From Verrucomicrobiia bacterium DG1235 (GTDB taxonomy: Bacteria > Verrucomicrobiota > Verrucomicrobiia > Opitutales > Opitutaceae), in the NCBI GenBank assembly GCA_000155695.1, contig DS990592.1:3209973-3273972 (forward strand): a stretch of DNA of 64,000 nucleotides. The letters run 5' to 3'. Each line of letters opens with the position of its first letter. Positions within the stretch are counted from its first letter, which is position 1. Position numbers and translations under genes: made by a program. Shown here piece by piece: positions 34,667 to 43,444 of the stretch. The notes beneath the pieces are model-generated. The model had not been told where the DNA came from, did not search any database, and saw only the letters and a list, made by a program, of their open reading frames with translations.

Positions 34667-35482
34667 ATGTCAGTTGTAATCAATACAAACTCATCGGCGA
34701 TTTCCGCCAAGAATAACCTGAACAAGAGTAACGCTATGCTGCAAAACAGCTTGGCTCGACTCTCCTCCGGTTCTAAGATCGTCAACCCTGCAGATGATGC
34801 AGGTGGTCTTGCGGTATCGATGAAAATGTCAGCAGCAATCAAACGTACTGCTGCAGTTAACGACAATATCGCCAACGCTCAGTCCTTCCTGCAAACTCAG
34901 GACGGCGCGCTCGGCACAGCCACCAAGATTCTGGACCGCATGTCGGAACTCAGAACTTTGGCGGACGACGTAACCAAGAACTCTACCGACATCGGTAACT
35001 ACAACACTGAGTTCCAAGCCCTCAAGGCTCAGCTCACAGACGTCACAGCAGAAAAGTTCAACGGCGTATCTCTCTTCACATCCGCCTCTGCAGCTACTAC
35101 GCTCAACGTCAAGACTACCGAAGATGCCGGCAAGTCCGTCAACATCAGCCAGGCTGACCTCGAGGATTCAGTTACGACTGCTCTCACCAGCAGCAGTGAC
35201 ACCCTCACAGCTACGGCGCTCTCGACTATCACGACCGGTATCCAGAACGTTGCTACTCTTCGCGCTACCAATGGTGCGGAATCTAGCCGTCTCTCGTTCG
35301 CGTCTGATATGCTCACCGTGAACCAGCAGAACCTCGAAGCCGCAAACAGCCGTATCATCGATGTGGATGTTGCCTCCGAGTCCACTGCCCTCGCACGTGC
35401 CAACATCTTGGTACAGGCAGGTTCTTCGATGCTGTCTCAGGCAAACGCTTCGAGCCAGGTCGCTCTTCGTCTCTTGGGTTAA
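34667..35482 (+). CDS. fliC: flagellin, paralogue 2
   Basis: A 271-residue flagellin closely similar to the first (MSVVINTNSSAIS, SSGSKIVNPADDAGG, C-terminal MLSQANASSQVALRLLG). The centre (about 140-185) is rich in Ala, Thr and Ser and is the most divergent part. Codons differ from paralogue 1: more GGT, GCT, CGT and TCT, a pattern seen in very highly expressed genes. It ends in a strong terminator. It is probably the major filament protein; this is inferred from codon use and the terminator. The long leader and the repeated GGA hairpins suggest tight translational control. Confidence 0.96.
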   Translation: MSVVINTNSSAISAKNNLNKSNAMLQNSLARLSSGSKIVNPADDAGGLAVSMKMSAAIKRTAAVNDNIANAQSFLQTQDGALGTATKILDRMSELRTLADDVTKNSTDIGNYNTEFQALKAQLTDVTAEKFNGVSLFTSASAATTLNVKTTEDAGKSVNISQADLEDSVTTALTSSSDTLTATALSTITTGIQNVATLRATNGAESSRLSFASDMLTVNQQNLEAANSRIIDVDVASESTALARANILVQAGSSMLSQANASSQVALRLLG

Positions 35483-35511
35483 TTCCGTTAACTCAGTCGA
35501 AAAATCTCAAG

Positions 35512-35540
35512 GTGGTCCCCGCAAGGGGGCCACTTTTTTT
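35512..35540 (+). terminator. terminator of flagellin 2
   Basis: GTGGTCCCC / GGGGGCCAC (9 bp with one G-U pair, loop GCAA) is followed by seven T residues. Confidence 0.93.
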
Positions 35541-35602
35541 GAGCCTCGATCAAACGCCAATTGAGGTTGCCCCACTCCAAGTCCTAGCCCATCAAAGAGC
35601 TC

Positions 35603-36577
35603 ATGCAAAAACCCACCGATACCCCTCGCAATATCCTTCTCCTTTCAGGAGGAAGCAAGGTCGCTATCGCCCGCATCGCCAAAAAGGCCGCCTTCAAGCG
35701 AGGCGTTTCACTCCATATTTTGGATACACACGAGCAAATCCCCAGCAAATCAATCGCCGACCAATTCACAATCCTCCCAAGACACTCCGAAGAAAACTGG
35801 AAAGCTTCGCTTATCGACTTCTGCAGAATCCAAAAAATAGGCTTACTCATCCCCACTCGCCACACCGAACTGCTCGCCCTCGCCTCCATTAAACCGCAGC
35901 TCGAAAGCATCGGAACAACCCTCAGCCTATCAGATTCAAAGACCCTCAACACCTGCATCCATAAATTAGATACCTATCACTTCTTAAGCGAACACAACAT
36001 TCCAACGCCCAAAACCTGCCCAAAAAGCTCCTTCGCAACACTACAGGACAAGTTAAACTTTCCGCTCATCGCCAAACCTGAAAACGGTTCCGCATCAGAG
36101 AGCATTGTCCAAATCAATAAGACGGAAGAGTTAGAAAACGTACCTATAAATTGGATACTCCAAGAGAAGGCGACAGGCAAAGAATTCACCGTAAACATCT
36201 ACCTAGATAGCAAAGGAAAACCTATTTGCGCGATTCCTCACGAACGCATCGTCATCGAGTCAGGCGAAGTCGCCCAAGCTCGAACGAAGCGACTACCCAG
36301 CCTGATCGACCTCTGCCTCAAGATTGCGGAGGCCCTGCCCCACGCCCGTGGAATCATCAACATCCAAGCCTTCTTCGACGAAGCGACAGGAAACATGTCT
36401 ATCATCGAAATCAACCCCCGAATCGGCGGCGGATACCCGCTTTGCAACGCCGCTAAAGGGCACTACATCGAGTGGCTCTGCCAAGAACACCTGGACGGGA
36501 AAACCCTCACTCCATTCGACGCGTGGACCAATGAGCTCCTCATGATGCGTTATCGAGATGCGGTTTTCAGCCTCTGA
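35603..36577 (+). CDS. ATP-grasp carboxylate-amine ligase-like protein
   Basis: A 324-residue ATP-grasp enzyme. Layout: an N-terminal pre-ATP-grasp Rossmann domain (about 1-110, NILLLSGGSKVAIARIAKKA), then DTYHFLSEHNIPTPKT, the ATP-binding strand FPLIAKPENGSASES (about 150-164), ILQEKATGKEFTVNIYLD, and metal ligands in SIIEINPRIGGGYPLC (about 268-283). The form is that of CarB-like single-domain ligases that join a carboxylate to an amine via acyl phosphate. Substrate unknown. It lies 62 bp behind the flagellin terminator and 102 bp before the ATPase gene. It might modify a sugar or peptide in flagellin glycosylation, but that is only a guess from position. Confidence 0.8.
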   Translation: MQKPTDTPRNILLLSGGSKVAIARIAKKAAFKRGVSLHILDTHEQIPSKSIADQFTILPRHSEENWKASLIDFCRIQKIGLLIPTRHTELLALASIKPQLESIGTTLSLSDSKTLNTCIHKLDTYHFLSEHNIPTPKTCPKSSFATLQDKLNFPLIAKPENGSASESIVQINKTEELENVPINWILQEKATGKEFTVNIYLDSKGKPICAIPHERIVIESGEVAQARTKRLPSLIDLCLKIAEALPHARGIINIQAFFDEATGNMSIIEINPRIGGGYPLCNAAKGHYIEWLCQEHLDGKTLTPFDAWTNELLMMRYRDAVFSL

Positions 36578-36679
36578 ACCGCCAATCGCCACTACTTTCA
36601 TCAAAAATTTAAAACTTTGCAGTTTAAGGTCGATTACCACCTTAGCTAAACTGCTCACTTGCTTACTCCCACATCCGTA

Positions 36680-38515
36680 ATGCAAACCGACTCGCAAGCG
36701 ACTTCAGACAACTCCCACAATCACTTCCTCCCTCGAAAGATGGAATTGGAAGCGCTCTCGCAAACCCTTCCAATTCGAGGTGTCGAAGCGAACAGCAAAC
36801 GCGTATTCAATATCTGGGGAGAGATAGGCGTCGGAAAAACATCCTTCATCTCTGAATTCCGAGAGTCGGAACTCATGAGCAAAGCCAAAGTTCTCTGGAT
36901 ACAACCTACTCGAAACGGCCCGCTAGACACCATTCCCGAATTCATTAGAGCCTGCGCCAAAACAATCCGCTACCCAGCAGAACCCGATAAAGAAAAGAAG
37001 ATCTCCGAACTACTCGAAAGCGTCCAACGTGGAAAGATCAATCCAATCGTATCCGACGATTCGATACTGATCACTCGTTCCAGCATAGCTAAGCAAAAGA
37101 AACCCTATATCAATCAAGCAGCGGCCTCCTCCGTCGGACGGACAGAAGTCGTACGCGACGACATCGAGATCAATGTCGGCCTCGGCGAAAGCAAATCGAC
37201 CAACCATGCAGAGGGATTCCTCGATGCCCTCCCACTCCAGTCTCTCGGAACCGACCTCACCATAATCTACATAGAGTCGCTCGAAAAGCTCTCCGTTTCG
37301 ATCGTCGATTGGCTGCGAGACTACGTCTTTCCAGCCGCAACAAGAGGAGCTTACCGTCGAAGCCTAGTTTTCCTAATCGAATCTCTCGACCCCATCAAAC
37401 TCGCCTACCCAAACGAAAACTGGGGAGAATGGTCAAACCTACTAGAAGACTTTCGCCTGTATCCACTCAGCAACAACGACGTCTACGAGTTTGGACTCGC
37501 CGCAGGCCTCGAGCCAGCGAAAGCAAAATTCCTTCGATATAAAAGCCTCGGCTACCCGGAAACGACCCATCAAGCCATCGCCAAGCTCAAATCACTGGAT
37601 ACCAGCCAAGCGGAAAGATTCCTAGCAACACTGCCGGAAGCGGACCAGCTCAAGGTCGCAGCTCTTTGCATACCGGAATCACTGTATCCAGATGACTTAG
37701 ACGTCCTCTTTGGATCTAAAAACGGCCAAAGCACTTTCCAATGGTTCAGCCAGCTACCCAACAATCAAGCAAAGCCAAGCTCCACAGGAAAATCCCTAGT
37801 ACTTAGCGACGCGCTTCGCTGCGTAGCTATCAACCGTTTCGCCGACAGTTCCGATCTGCAAACCTACGCCAAGAAATGGACTCCTATGGGGCGCGTCGTG
37901 CGCAACGTCCCATCGCGTTCGCAACGCTCCAAACTCCTGCTACTCTCAGGCCTATTCTGGATCGATGCCGCCCTCTGCAAAAATCTCTTTGGCGAGCAGG
38001 CCGAGAAAATTCTACCTTTCATCACGGAAACCCCTCTCGTTTTCAATCGACAGAAGGAATGCTACCGCATTTCCGAACGGCTGCGCTCCGATCTGCAAAA
38101 ATCCGCTCAGCTCATGTCTCACCCAGGGCTTGGAATCGTTCTGAAGAAAGCAAGCAAGCTATGGGCGGAAACCCAAGAAAAGCTGAACGCACAAATCGCC
38201 GAACTCGAAGCGAAAATTGAATCCCAACAAGGCGAAATCAACAACCTCGCCCGCAAGCAAAGCGAAACCCAAGCTCAAATCCGTATCCACGAACGCGAGA
38301 CAGACGACACTCAAACAGGATCCAAACCCTCCAGCATTCTCCCCAAGTGGCTCAGGTTCAGCAGCGATAATCAGGAAGAGAACGACTCTCCAGCCGGCTT
38401 GAAAAATCTCCTCGTCGAACTGAATCATCAGATTCACGAGCACGAGCAAAAGTCAGACGAGCTTGCCGCCAAACTGGAAACCGCCAAACAGGCCCTCAAA
38501 TTCCCTTTCGTCTAG
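36680..38515 (+). CDS. STAND-like P-loop ATPase with C-terminal coiled coil
   Basis: A 611-residue soluble protein. Walker A GEIGVGKT (47-54, K53); a Walker-B-like strand TIIYIESLEKL (about 195-205); a second hydrophobic strand RSLVFLIES before the arm; LYPLSNNDVYEFG and the GxP-type SLGYPETT near 290, both typical of STAND/AAA signalling ATPases. A winged-helix-like region follows. The last 115 residues form a long coiled coil split by a Pro/Ser-rich linker (about 550-575). No effector domain, signal peptide or membrane segment is recognised. The ATG at 36680 was preferred to a TTG seven codons earlier. Function unknown. Confidence 0.7.
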   Translation: MQTDSQATSDNSHNHFLPRKMELEALSQTLPIRGVEANSKRVFNIWGEIGVGKTSFISEFRESELMSKAKVLWIQPTRNGPLDTIPEFIRACAKTIRYPAEPDKEKKISELLESVQRGKINPIVSDDSILITRSSIAKQKKPYINQAAASSVGRTEVVRDDIEINVGLGESKSTNHAEGFLDALPLQSLGTDLTIIYIESLEKLSVSIVDWLRDYVFPAATRGAYRRSLVFLIESLDPIKLAYPNENWGEWSNLLEDFRLYPLSNNDVYEFGLAAGLEPAKAKFLRYKSLGYPETTHQAIAKLKSLDTSQAERFLATLPEADQLKVAALCIPESLYPDDLDVLFGSKNGQSTFQWFSQLPNNQAKPSSTGKSLVLSDALRCVAINRFADSSDLQTYAKKWTPMGRVVRNVPSRSQRSKLLLLSGLFWIDAALCKNLFGEQAEKILPFITETPLVFNRQKECYRISERLRSDLQKSAQLMSHPGLGIVLKKASKLWAETQEKLNAQIAELEAKIESQQGEINNLARKQSETQAQIRIHERETDDTQTGSKPSSILPKWLRFSSDNQEENDSPAGLKNLLVELNHQIHEHEQKSDELAAKLETAKQALKFPFV

Positions 38516-38572
38516 AAAACAAGCCCATTCCTTGGCTTGATTTTCGCGCCGGCGCCAATAACCTCACGCCGC

Positions 38573-40138
38573 ATGGTAACCGTCCGCGAAGCAAGGCTTG
38601 AAGACCTTCCACTACTAGTCGAACTCAATAAACTCTGCTTTCCAGCTATGGTGGAGGAAAACGTAGTGTGGACGACATCACAGCTGGCCAACCACCTGCG
38701 GCTCTTTCCACAAGGTCAACTCGTAGCCGAGGAAGACGGAGAACTCCTCGGAGGCATCTCAAGCCTCATCGTCGACTTAGGAGCGGACTCGTATCGAGAA
38801 CACACCTACGCAGGAATCACAGACGGTGGATACTTTCACAACCACAATCCCGAGGCCGATAGCCTCTACGGAGCAGATGTCTACGTACACCCAAAAGCTC
38901 GAGGCAAGGGAGTCGGACACCTGCTCTATCAGGCACGGCGCGACCTCTGCCAGCGCTTAAACCTTCGCCGAATCGTAGCAGGCGGTCGCCTACACAGCTA
39001 TCACGAACACGCGGAAAAGATGGCTCCGGAAGCCTACGTTTCCGAAGTGGAAAATGGACGAATAAAAGACCTCGTACTCAGTTTCCAACTACGAGAAGGA
39101 TTCGTCGTCCGAGGAGTCCTCAAAAATTACATCCAAGATCCCCTCAGCCGAAACTACGCCACCTTTCTCGAGTGGATCAACCCCGACTACCAACCCATCG
39201 AAAAGGACGGCCGCAAGGTCCGCGTCTCCTGCGTCCAGTACCAAGTCCGCGGAATCAACTCCTTCGAAGACTTCGCCGACCAAGTCGAGTACTTCGTGGA
39301 AACCGCCGCCGACTACCGCTCGGACTTCGTCGTCTTCCCAGAGTTCTTCTCAGTGCAGCTACTCTCCCAAAAGCTTCTCAAAAAACTCCCCGCCCTCGAA
39401 GGCATTCGCAAACTCTCGGAAATGACCTCCGAGTTCATGGACCTCATGGGACGACTCGCCCAAGAGTACGGCCTCTACATAGTGGCCGGCAGCCACCCCA
39501 TGGAAATCGACGGCAGCCTACAAAACGTATGCCCGATCTTCGCTCCCGACGGAAGTCATACCCTACAGCCTAAGCTCCACATCACGCCTTCCGAGAAAAA
39601 GTACTGGGGCATTAGCGGCGGAAACGACCTGCAAGTCATCTCCACCCCAAAGGCCCGCATCGGCATCCTCATTTGCTACGACTCGGAATTCCCCGAAGCC
39701 GCCCGCTACCTCGCCGACCAAGGAGCCGAGATCATCTTCGTACCCTATTGCACCGACAACCGACACGGTTTCCTCCGCGTACGCTACTGCAGCCAAGCTC
39801 GCGCCATCGAAAACCAAGTCTACGTCGTCACCGCCGGCATCATCGGCAACCTCCCAAGCGTGCCCGCCATGGACATCCACTACGGCAAGGCAGCCGTCTT
39901 CAGCCCGAGCGATCACGAATTCGCCCGAGACGGCATCCAAGCCGAAGCAGACTCAAACGTCGAAATGCTTCTCGTCACCGACCTCGACATCAACGACCTC
40001 TACCGCAGCCGCGCCTCCGGCAGCGTCACCCCGATGCTCGACCGAAGAAAAGACCTTTTCCAATTCACCAGCAACCTCCCCCACGACCGCAACCGCTCGA
40101 ACGACGCGAGCGGCGGCCCCATGCACCTCCCCGTTTAA
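38573..40138 (+). CDS. GNAT acetyltransferase fused to carbon-nitrogen hydrolase
   Basis: A 521-residue fusion. The N-terminal half (1-200) is a GNAT fold (VREARLEDLPLLVELN; acetyl-CoA loop near HPKARGKGVGHLLYQ). The C-terminal half (about 220-505) is a nitrilase-superfamily amidase with triad E257 (FPEFF), K334 (QPKLH) and C368 (LICYDSEFPE). Similar GNAT-nitrilase fusions exist in other bacteria. The substrate is unknown; a cycle of acylation and deacylation, or repair of an N-acyl metabolite, is possible. An upstream TTG at 38537 is an alternative start, but the ATG directly before VTVREARL fits the domain edge. Confidence 0.88.
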   Translation: MVTVREARLEDLPLLVELNKLCFPAMVEENVVWTTSQLANHLRLFPQGQLVAEEDGELLGGISSLIVDLGADSYREHTYAGITDGGYFHNHNPEADSLYGADVYVHPKARGKGVGHLLYQARRDLCQRLNLRRIVAGGRLHSYHEHAEKMAPEAYVSEVENGRIKDLVLSFQLREGFVVRGVLKNYIQDPLSRNYATFLEWINPDYQPIEKDGRKVRVSCVQYQVRGINSFEDFADQVEYFVETAADYRSDFVVFPEFFSVQLLSQKLLKKLPALEGIRKLSEMTSEFMDLMGRLAQEYGLYIVAGSHPMEIDGSLQNVCPIFAPDGSHTLQPKLHITPSEKKYWGISGGNDLQVISTPKARIGILICYDSEFPEAARYLADQGAEIIFVPYCTDNRHGFLRVRYCSQARAIENQVYVVTAGIIGNLPSVPAMDIHYGKAAVFSPSDHEFARDGIQAEADSNVEMLLVTDLDINDLYRSRASGSVTPMLDRRKDLFQFTSNLPHDRNRSNDASGGPMHLPV

Positions 40139-40181
40139 GGTTGCCACACCCCACACTATTCCGACAGCTATCTGCCGAAAT

Positions 40182-40718
40182 ATGATTCTCTCAGACAAAG
40201 CGATTCTCGAGGCGATGACCAAAGGCGAAATCGTCATCGATCCATACGACCGCGACGCGCTCGGCACCAACAGCTACGACGTACACCTTAGCAAGCACTT
40301 GGCCACCTACACCGCAGCCGTGCTCGACGCCCGCGAACACAACAAAATCGAGCATTTCGACATTCCGGAAGAAGGCTTCGTCCTCCACCCCGGCACCGTC
40401 TACCTCGGCTCCACCTTCGAGTATACCGAGACACACGCCCACGTCCCCTTCCTCGAAGGCAAAAGCAGCGTCGGACGCCTCGGTATCGATATTCACGCCA
40501 CCGCCGGCAAAGGCGACGTCGGCTTCTGCAACCACTGGACCCTCGAAATCTCAGCCGCTCAACCCGTGCGCATCTACGCCGGCATGCCCATAGGCCAACT
40601 CATCTATTTCCACGTCGAGGGCGATGTAGAAAACTACTACAACAAAAAGGCCTCCGCCAAATACACCGGCCGCTCCCCGCTCCCCATGGAGTCGATGATG
40701 TGGAAAAACAAGTTCTAA
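40182..40718 (+). CDS. dcd: dCTP deaminase
   Basis: A 178-residue trimeric enzyme of the dUTPase fold that makes dUTP for thymidylate synthesis. Seen: MILSDKAI, then GTNSYDVHLS, the substrate loop FLEGKSSVGRLG (about 90-101) and the C-terminal AKYTGRSPLP. Length and start are typical. It overlaps the convergent yidD by 4 bp and begins 43 bp after the fusion gene. Confidence 0.93.
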   Translation: MILSDKAILEAMTKGEIVIDPYDRDALGTNSYDVHLSKHLATYTAAVLDAREHNKIEHFDIPEEGFVLHPGTVYLGSTFEYTETHAHVPFLEGKSSVGRLGIDIHATAGKGDVGFCNHWTLEISAAQPVRIYAGMPIGQLIYFHVEGDVENYYNKKASAKYTGRSPLPMESMMWKNKF

Positions 40719-41032
40719 AGATAGTCCTTTAGACTGCGAACACGCTTCCCGTCACCGTTTTCCCGATACACCATTTTCGGTACCGGATCATAGCCGGATC
40801 CACCCCACGGGTTGCATCTTAATATCCGCCAAACCAGCAACCGCAACGCCTTCAGCAAAGGAAGCGTCCGCAAGCACTCGACCGCGTAATGAGAACACGT
40901 CGGGCTAAATCGACACGCGGCCCCCGCCCCAAACAAAGCATTCTTCAGAGGCGAAAGCGTCCACTGGTACACCCGTACCAGAAAAATGAATACTGCTGCC
41001 ACTCCACGGCTCAACTGTCGAACGATCACCAC
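40715..41032 (-). CDS. yidD: membrane protein insertion efficiency factor
   Basis: About 105 residues, the YidD/UPF0161 family. It is an inner-membrane-associated protein that helps YidC insert proteins. Seen: an amphipathic N-terminus (FLVRVYQWTLSPLK), FGAGAACRFSPTCSHYAVE with the conserved cysteines, then RILRCNPWGGSGYDPVP. The frame is open further upstream to 41131 (138 residues), but that would overlap the deaminase gene by 49 bp and exceed the usual size. One of the GTG codons at 41029-41032 is the likely start; this is uncertain. Confidence 0.88.
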   Translation of the reverse strand: MVIVRQLSRGVAAVFIFLVRVYQWTLSPLKNALFGAGAACRFSPTCSHYAVECLRTLPLLKALRLLVWRILRCNPWGGSGYDPVPKMVYRENGDGKRVRSLKDYL

Positions 41033-41082
41033 TTCGAGACCAAAATGCCAGCCACCCAAAAACTCCGCAAACAGAATTCCCG

Positions 41083-41538
41083 CTAAACGCCCGTGGAATG
41101 TCCGCGATAGCCCGGATTCAAAGCCGAACACTCCAAATCGAGCACGCCAGAGACCACTTCCACACCGGCAGCCTCCAACACTCTGACACCATTGCCACGG
41201 TGCTCCTCCGTCGGATCAGACGCCCCGACCACCACCCGGCGAATGCCCGCCTCTAGAATAGCATCGGTGCAAGCCCCCGTCCGACCCTGAGTCGAGCACG
41301 GCTCCAGCGTCACGTAAATCACCGCCCCCTCCTTGGGCTTGCGGCCCAAAGCCTCCAGCGCCTGCCGCTCCGCGTGAGGCCCGCCATCGCGCTCAAAATG
41401 ACCCTTCGCCACGATCTCGCCATCTTCGACGATTACCGCCCCGACCCGCGGATTCGGACTCGTCTTCACGGCATCCCCCCGGACCGCCTCACACACGGCC
41501 GCCCGCATGAAACTCTCGTCTCGCTGAATCTGTTCCAT
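41083..41538 (-). CDS. stand-alone RibD-type pyrimidine deaminase
   Basis: A 151-residue zinc deaminase of the RibD N-terminal type. Ligands H55 with catalytic E57 (HAERQAL), and C81 and C90 (EPCSTQGRTGAC). The first half (MRAAVCEAV and SPNPRVGAVIVEDG) is also RibD-like. The reductase half of a normal 370-residue RibD is absent, so this is either a split riboflavin enzyme whose reductase is elsewhere or a deaminase of another role. The start was placed at the ATG before EQIQRDESF rather than a TTG 14 codons upstream. Confidence 0.82.
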   Translation of the reverse strand: MEQIQRDESFMRAAVCEAVRGDAVKTSPNPRVGAVIVEDGEIVAKGHFERDGGPHAERQALEALGRKPKEGAVIYVTLEPCSTQGRTGACTDAILEAGIRRVVVGASDPTEEHRGNGVRVLEAAGVEVVSGVLDLECSALNPGYRGHSTGV

Positions 41539-41601
41539 AACTCGCCAGATCTTTTGCCTCCCAAGAGTATAAACGCTCAAAGGTATAGACCTGTATGCAA
41601 C

Positions 41602-42030
41602 TTATTGGTTTCCAGCGTTTTTCAAGCAAAGCTCAGCATAAGCTTTGATTCGCTTGCGCACATTAGTCAGCCCGTTTCGCCGATTTGGAGACAAATGCTG
41701 CGTCACACCCACCTCGCCTAGGAAGTCAGGCTCTAGAGCGATCACATCCTCAGGCCTCTCCCCGCTGTACAAGCCGCAAAGCAAAGCCGAAGTCCCCTTC
41801 GTGATCGCCGCATCCGAATCGGTGTGAAAGTAGCATTTACCCTCCTTAAACTCCGGATAAAGCCAAAGCCGAGAAAGACAGCCCTCGATCAAAAACGCGT
41901 CTATCTTAAACTCCTCAGCAAGCGGCGGATTCGTCTTCGCCCGATCAACAATGTAGGCAAAGCGCTCGAAATGGTCCTCAAACGGAGCCAATTCATCCAC
42001 CAACGCATCCCTTTTCGCTTCAATACTCAT
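41602..42030 (-). CDS. sufE: SufE-type cysteine desulfurase acceptor
   Basis: A 142-residue SufE-family protein that takes persulfide sulfur from SufS for Fe-S cluster assembly. Acceptor C51 lies in IEGCLSRLWLYPE, followed by FHTDSDAAITKG and SALLCGLYSGE, all family hallmarks. The ATG before SIEAKRDAL was chosen over one six codons upstream. No suf genes lie next to it. Confidence 0.92.
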   Translation of the reverse strand: MSIEAKRDALVDELAPFEDHFERFAYIVDRAKTNPPLAEEFKIDAFLIEGCLSRLWLYPEFKEGKCYFHTDSDAAITKGTSALLCGLYSGERPEDVIALEPDFLGEVGVTQHLSPNRRNGLTNVRKRIKAYAELCLKNAGNQ

Positions 42031-42178
42031 TACAAATGCAGACCACATTGAGATAACAACTCAAGTCGAGAGCGAAAACGAGTGAGCCAATCCCGCGCCT
42101 GCAAGCTTCCTATTTCAAAAATTTCCTCGAAATCCTCGCCAATCTCAGTCTCCTCCCTCCAGCGCAACTTCCGCCAAC

Positions 42179-43423
42179 ATGACCGAAAACCACGACTCAA
42201 AGCCCACCCCCCCGCGCAAATTCAAGCCCGTCCCCTTCGAGTACCACCAGGAAATCGAGCTCGAAATCGACACCCTCACCAACATGGGACAAGGCCTCGG
42301 ACGCATCGACGATTGGGTCGTCATGGTACGCTTCGCCCTGCCGGGGGAGCGAGTGAAAGCCCGCGTCTACCGCAACGACAAGAACTTCTCCGAAGCCGAC
42401 CTCGTCGAAGTCCTCACCCCCTCCCCGCACCGTATCGCCGCGCCCTGCCCAGTTTTCACCGAGTGCGGCGGCTGTCAGTATCAGCATTTCGAATACTCTG
42501 CCCAACTCGAATGGAAGACCCGGCAAGTCAAGGAACTGCTCTGGCACATGGTCCGCGTCGAACACCCCGTCCAGCCCGCCATCGCCTCGCCCAAACTCTA
42601 CGGCTATCGCTCCAAACTCACCCCCCACTTCCAAGTCCCCTATAAGGACAAGCCCATGACCATCGGTTTCCTCAAAGCCGGCACCCGCAGCCGCTACGTC
42701 GAAGTCGAGCACTGCCCGCTCATCTCCGACGCCATGAACGAGACCCTAACTGACGTCCGGGCCGACACCTTCCGCCGCCAAAAAGAAAAGCCTTTCAAGA
42801 AAGGCGGCACCCTCCTCATCCGCGAACACCTCGACGGCATTACCACCGACCCCAAAGCAATCATCCGCGAACAAGTCGGCGACATCACCTTCTCCTTTCT
42901 CGCAGGCGAATTCTTTCAGAATAACCCCTCCATCCTCCCCGCCTTCACCGGCTACGTGCGAGACAAAGCCCGCGACGCCGGAGCCAAGTACCTCGTCGAC
43001 GCCTACTGCGGCAGCGGACTCTTCTGCCTCACCGCAGCCAAGGACTTCGAAGAAGCCATCGGCATCGAAGTCTCAGAGCAATCCGTCCAGTACGCTGTCC
43101 AAAACGCCAAGGACAACCAAATCGAAAACGCCCGCTTCGCAGTTGGAGACGCCGCCGCCATCTTCTCCCAAATCAAGTTCCCCGGCGAGGACTCAGCCGT
43201 CGTCATCGATCCCCCGCGCAAAGGCTCCAGCGAAGACTTTCTCAACCAGCTCATCGCCTTCGGCCCGCGATCCGTCATCTACGTCTCCTGCAATCCCGCC
43301 ACCCAAATGCGAGACCTACAAGTCCTGCTAGGCGGCGGCTACGCCATCGACGAAATCCAGCCCTTCGACCTCTTCCCCCAGACACGACACCTCGAGTGCG
43401 TCGTCGTCCTAAAAAAAGCCTAG
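42179..43423 (+). CDS. 23S rRNA m5U methyltransferase (RlmD/RumA family)
   Basis: A 414-residue class I SAM-dependent RNA methyltransferase. Order: a TRAM RNA-binding domain (about 18-75, with GQGLGRIDDWVVMV), the Fe-S cysteines CPVFTECGGCQYQHF plus the Cys in HCPL, then the Rossmann part with DAYCGSGLFCLTAA (about 280-293). The catalytic motif is SCNPATQ, and the distal base HLECVVVL. RlmD (m5U1939) is the best guess; RlmC or TrmA-like specificity cannot be excluded. It is flanked by convergent regulator DNA. Confidence 0.88.
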   Translation: MTENHDSKPTPPRKFKPVPFEYHQEIELEIDTLTNMGQGLGRIDDWVVMVRFALPGERVKARVYRNDKNFSEADLVEVLTPSPHRIAAPCPVFTECGGCQYQHFEYSAQLEWKTRQVKELLWHMVRVEHPVQPAIASPKLYGYRSKLTPHFQVPYKDKPMTIGFLKAGTRSRYVEVEHCPLISDAMNETLTDVRADTFRRQKEKPFKKGGTLLIREHLDGITTDPKAIIREQVGDITFSFLAGEFFQNNPSILPAFTGYVRDKARDAGAKYLVDAYCGSGLFCLTAAKDFEEAIGIEVSEQSVQYAVQNAKDNQIENARFAVGDAAAIFSQIKFPGEDSAVVIDPPRKGSSEDFLNQLIAFGPRSVIYVSCNPATQMRDLQVLLGGGYAIDEIQPFDLFPQTRHLECVVVLKKA

Positions 43424-43444
43424 CGAGCCAGGAAAATTTAGCGA

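Noticed and set aside
35603-38515. A complete anti-phage defence system
   Set aside because: The ATPase is STAND-like, but no nuclease, protease, TIR or membrane effector is seen. The claim would go beyond the sequence.
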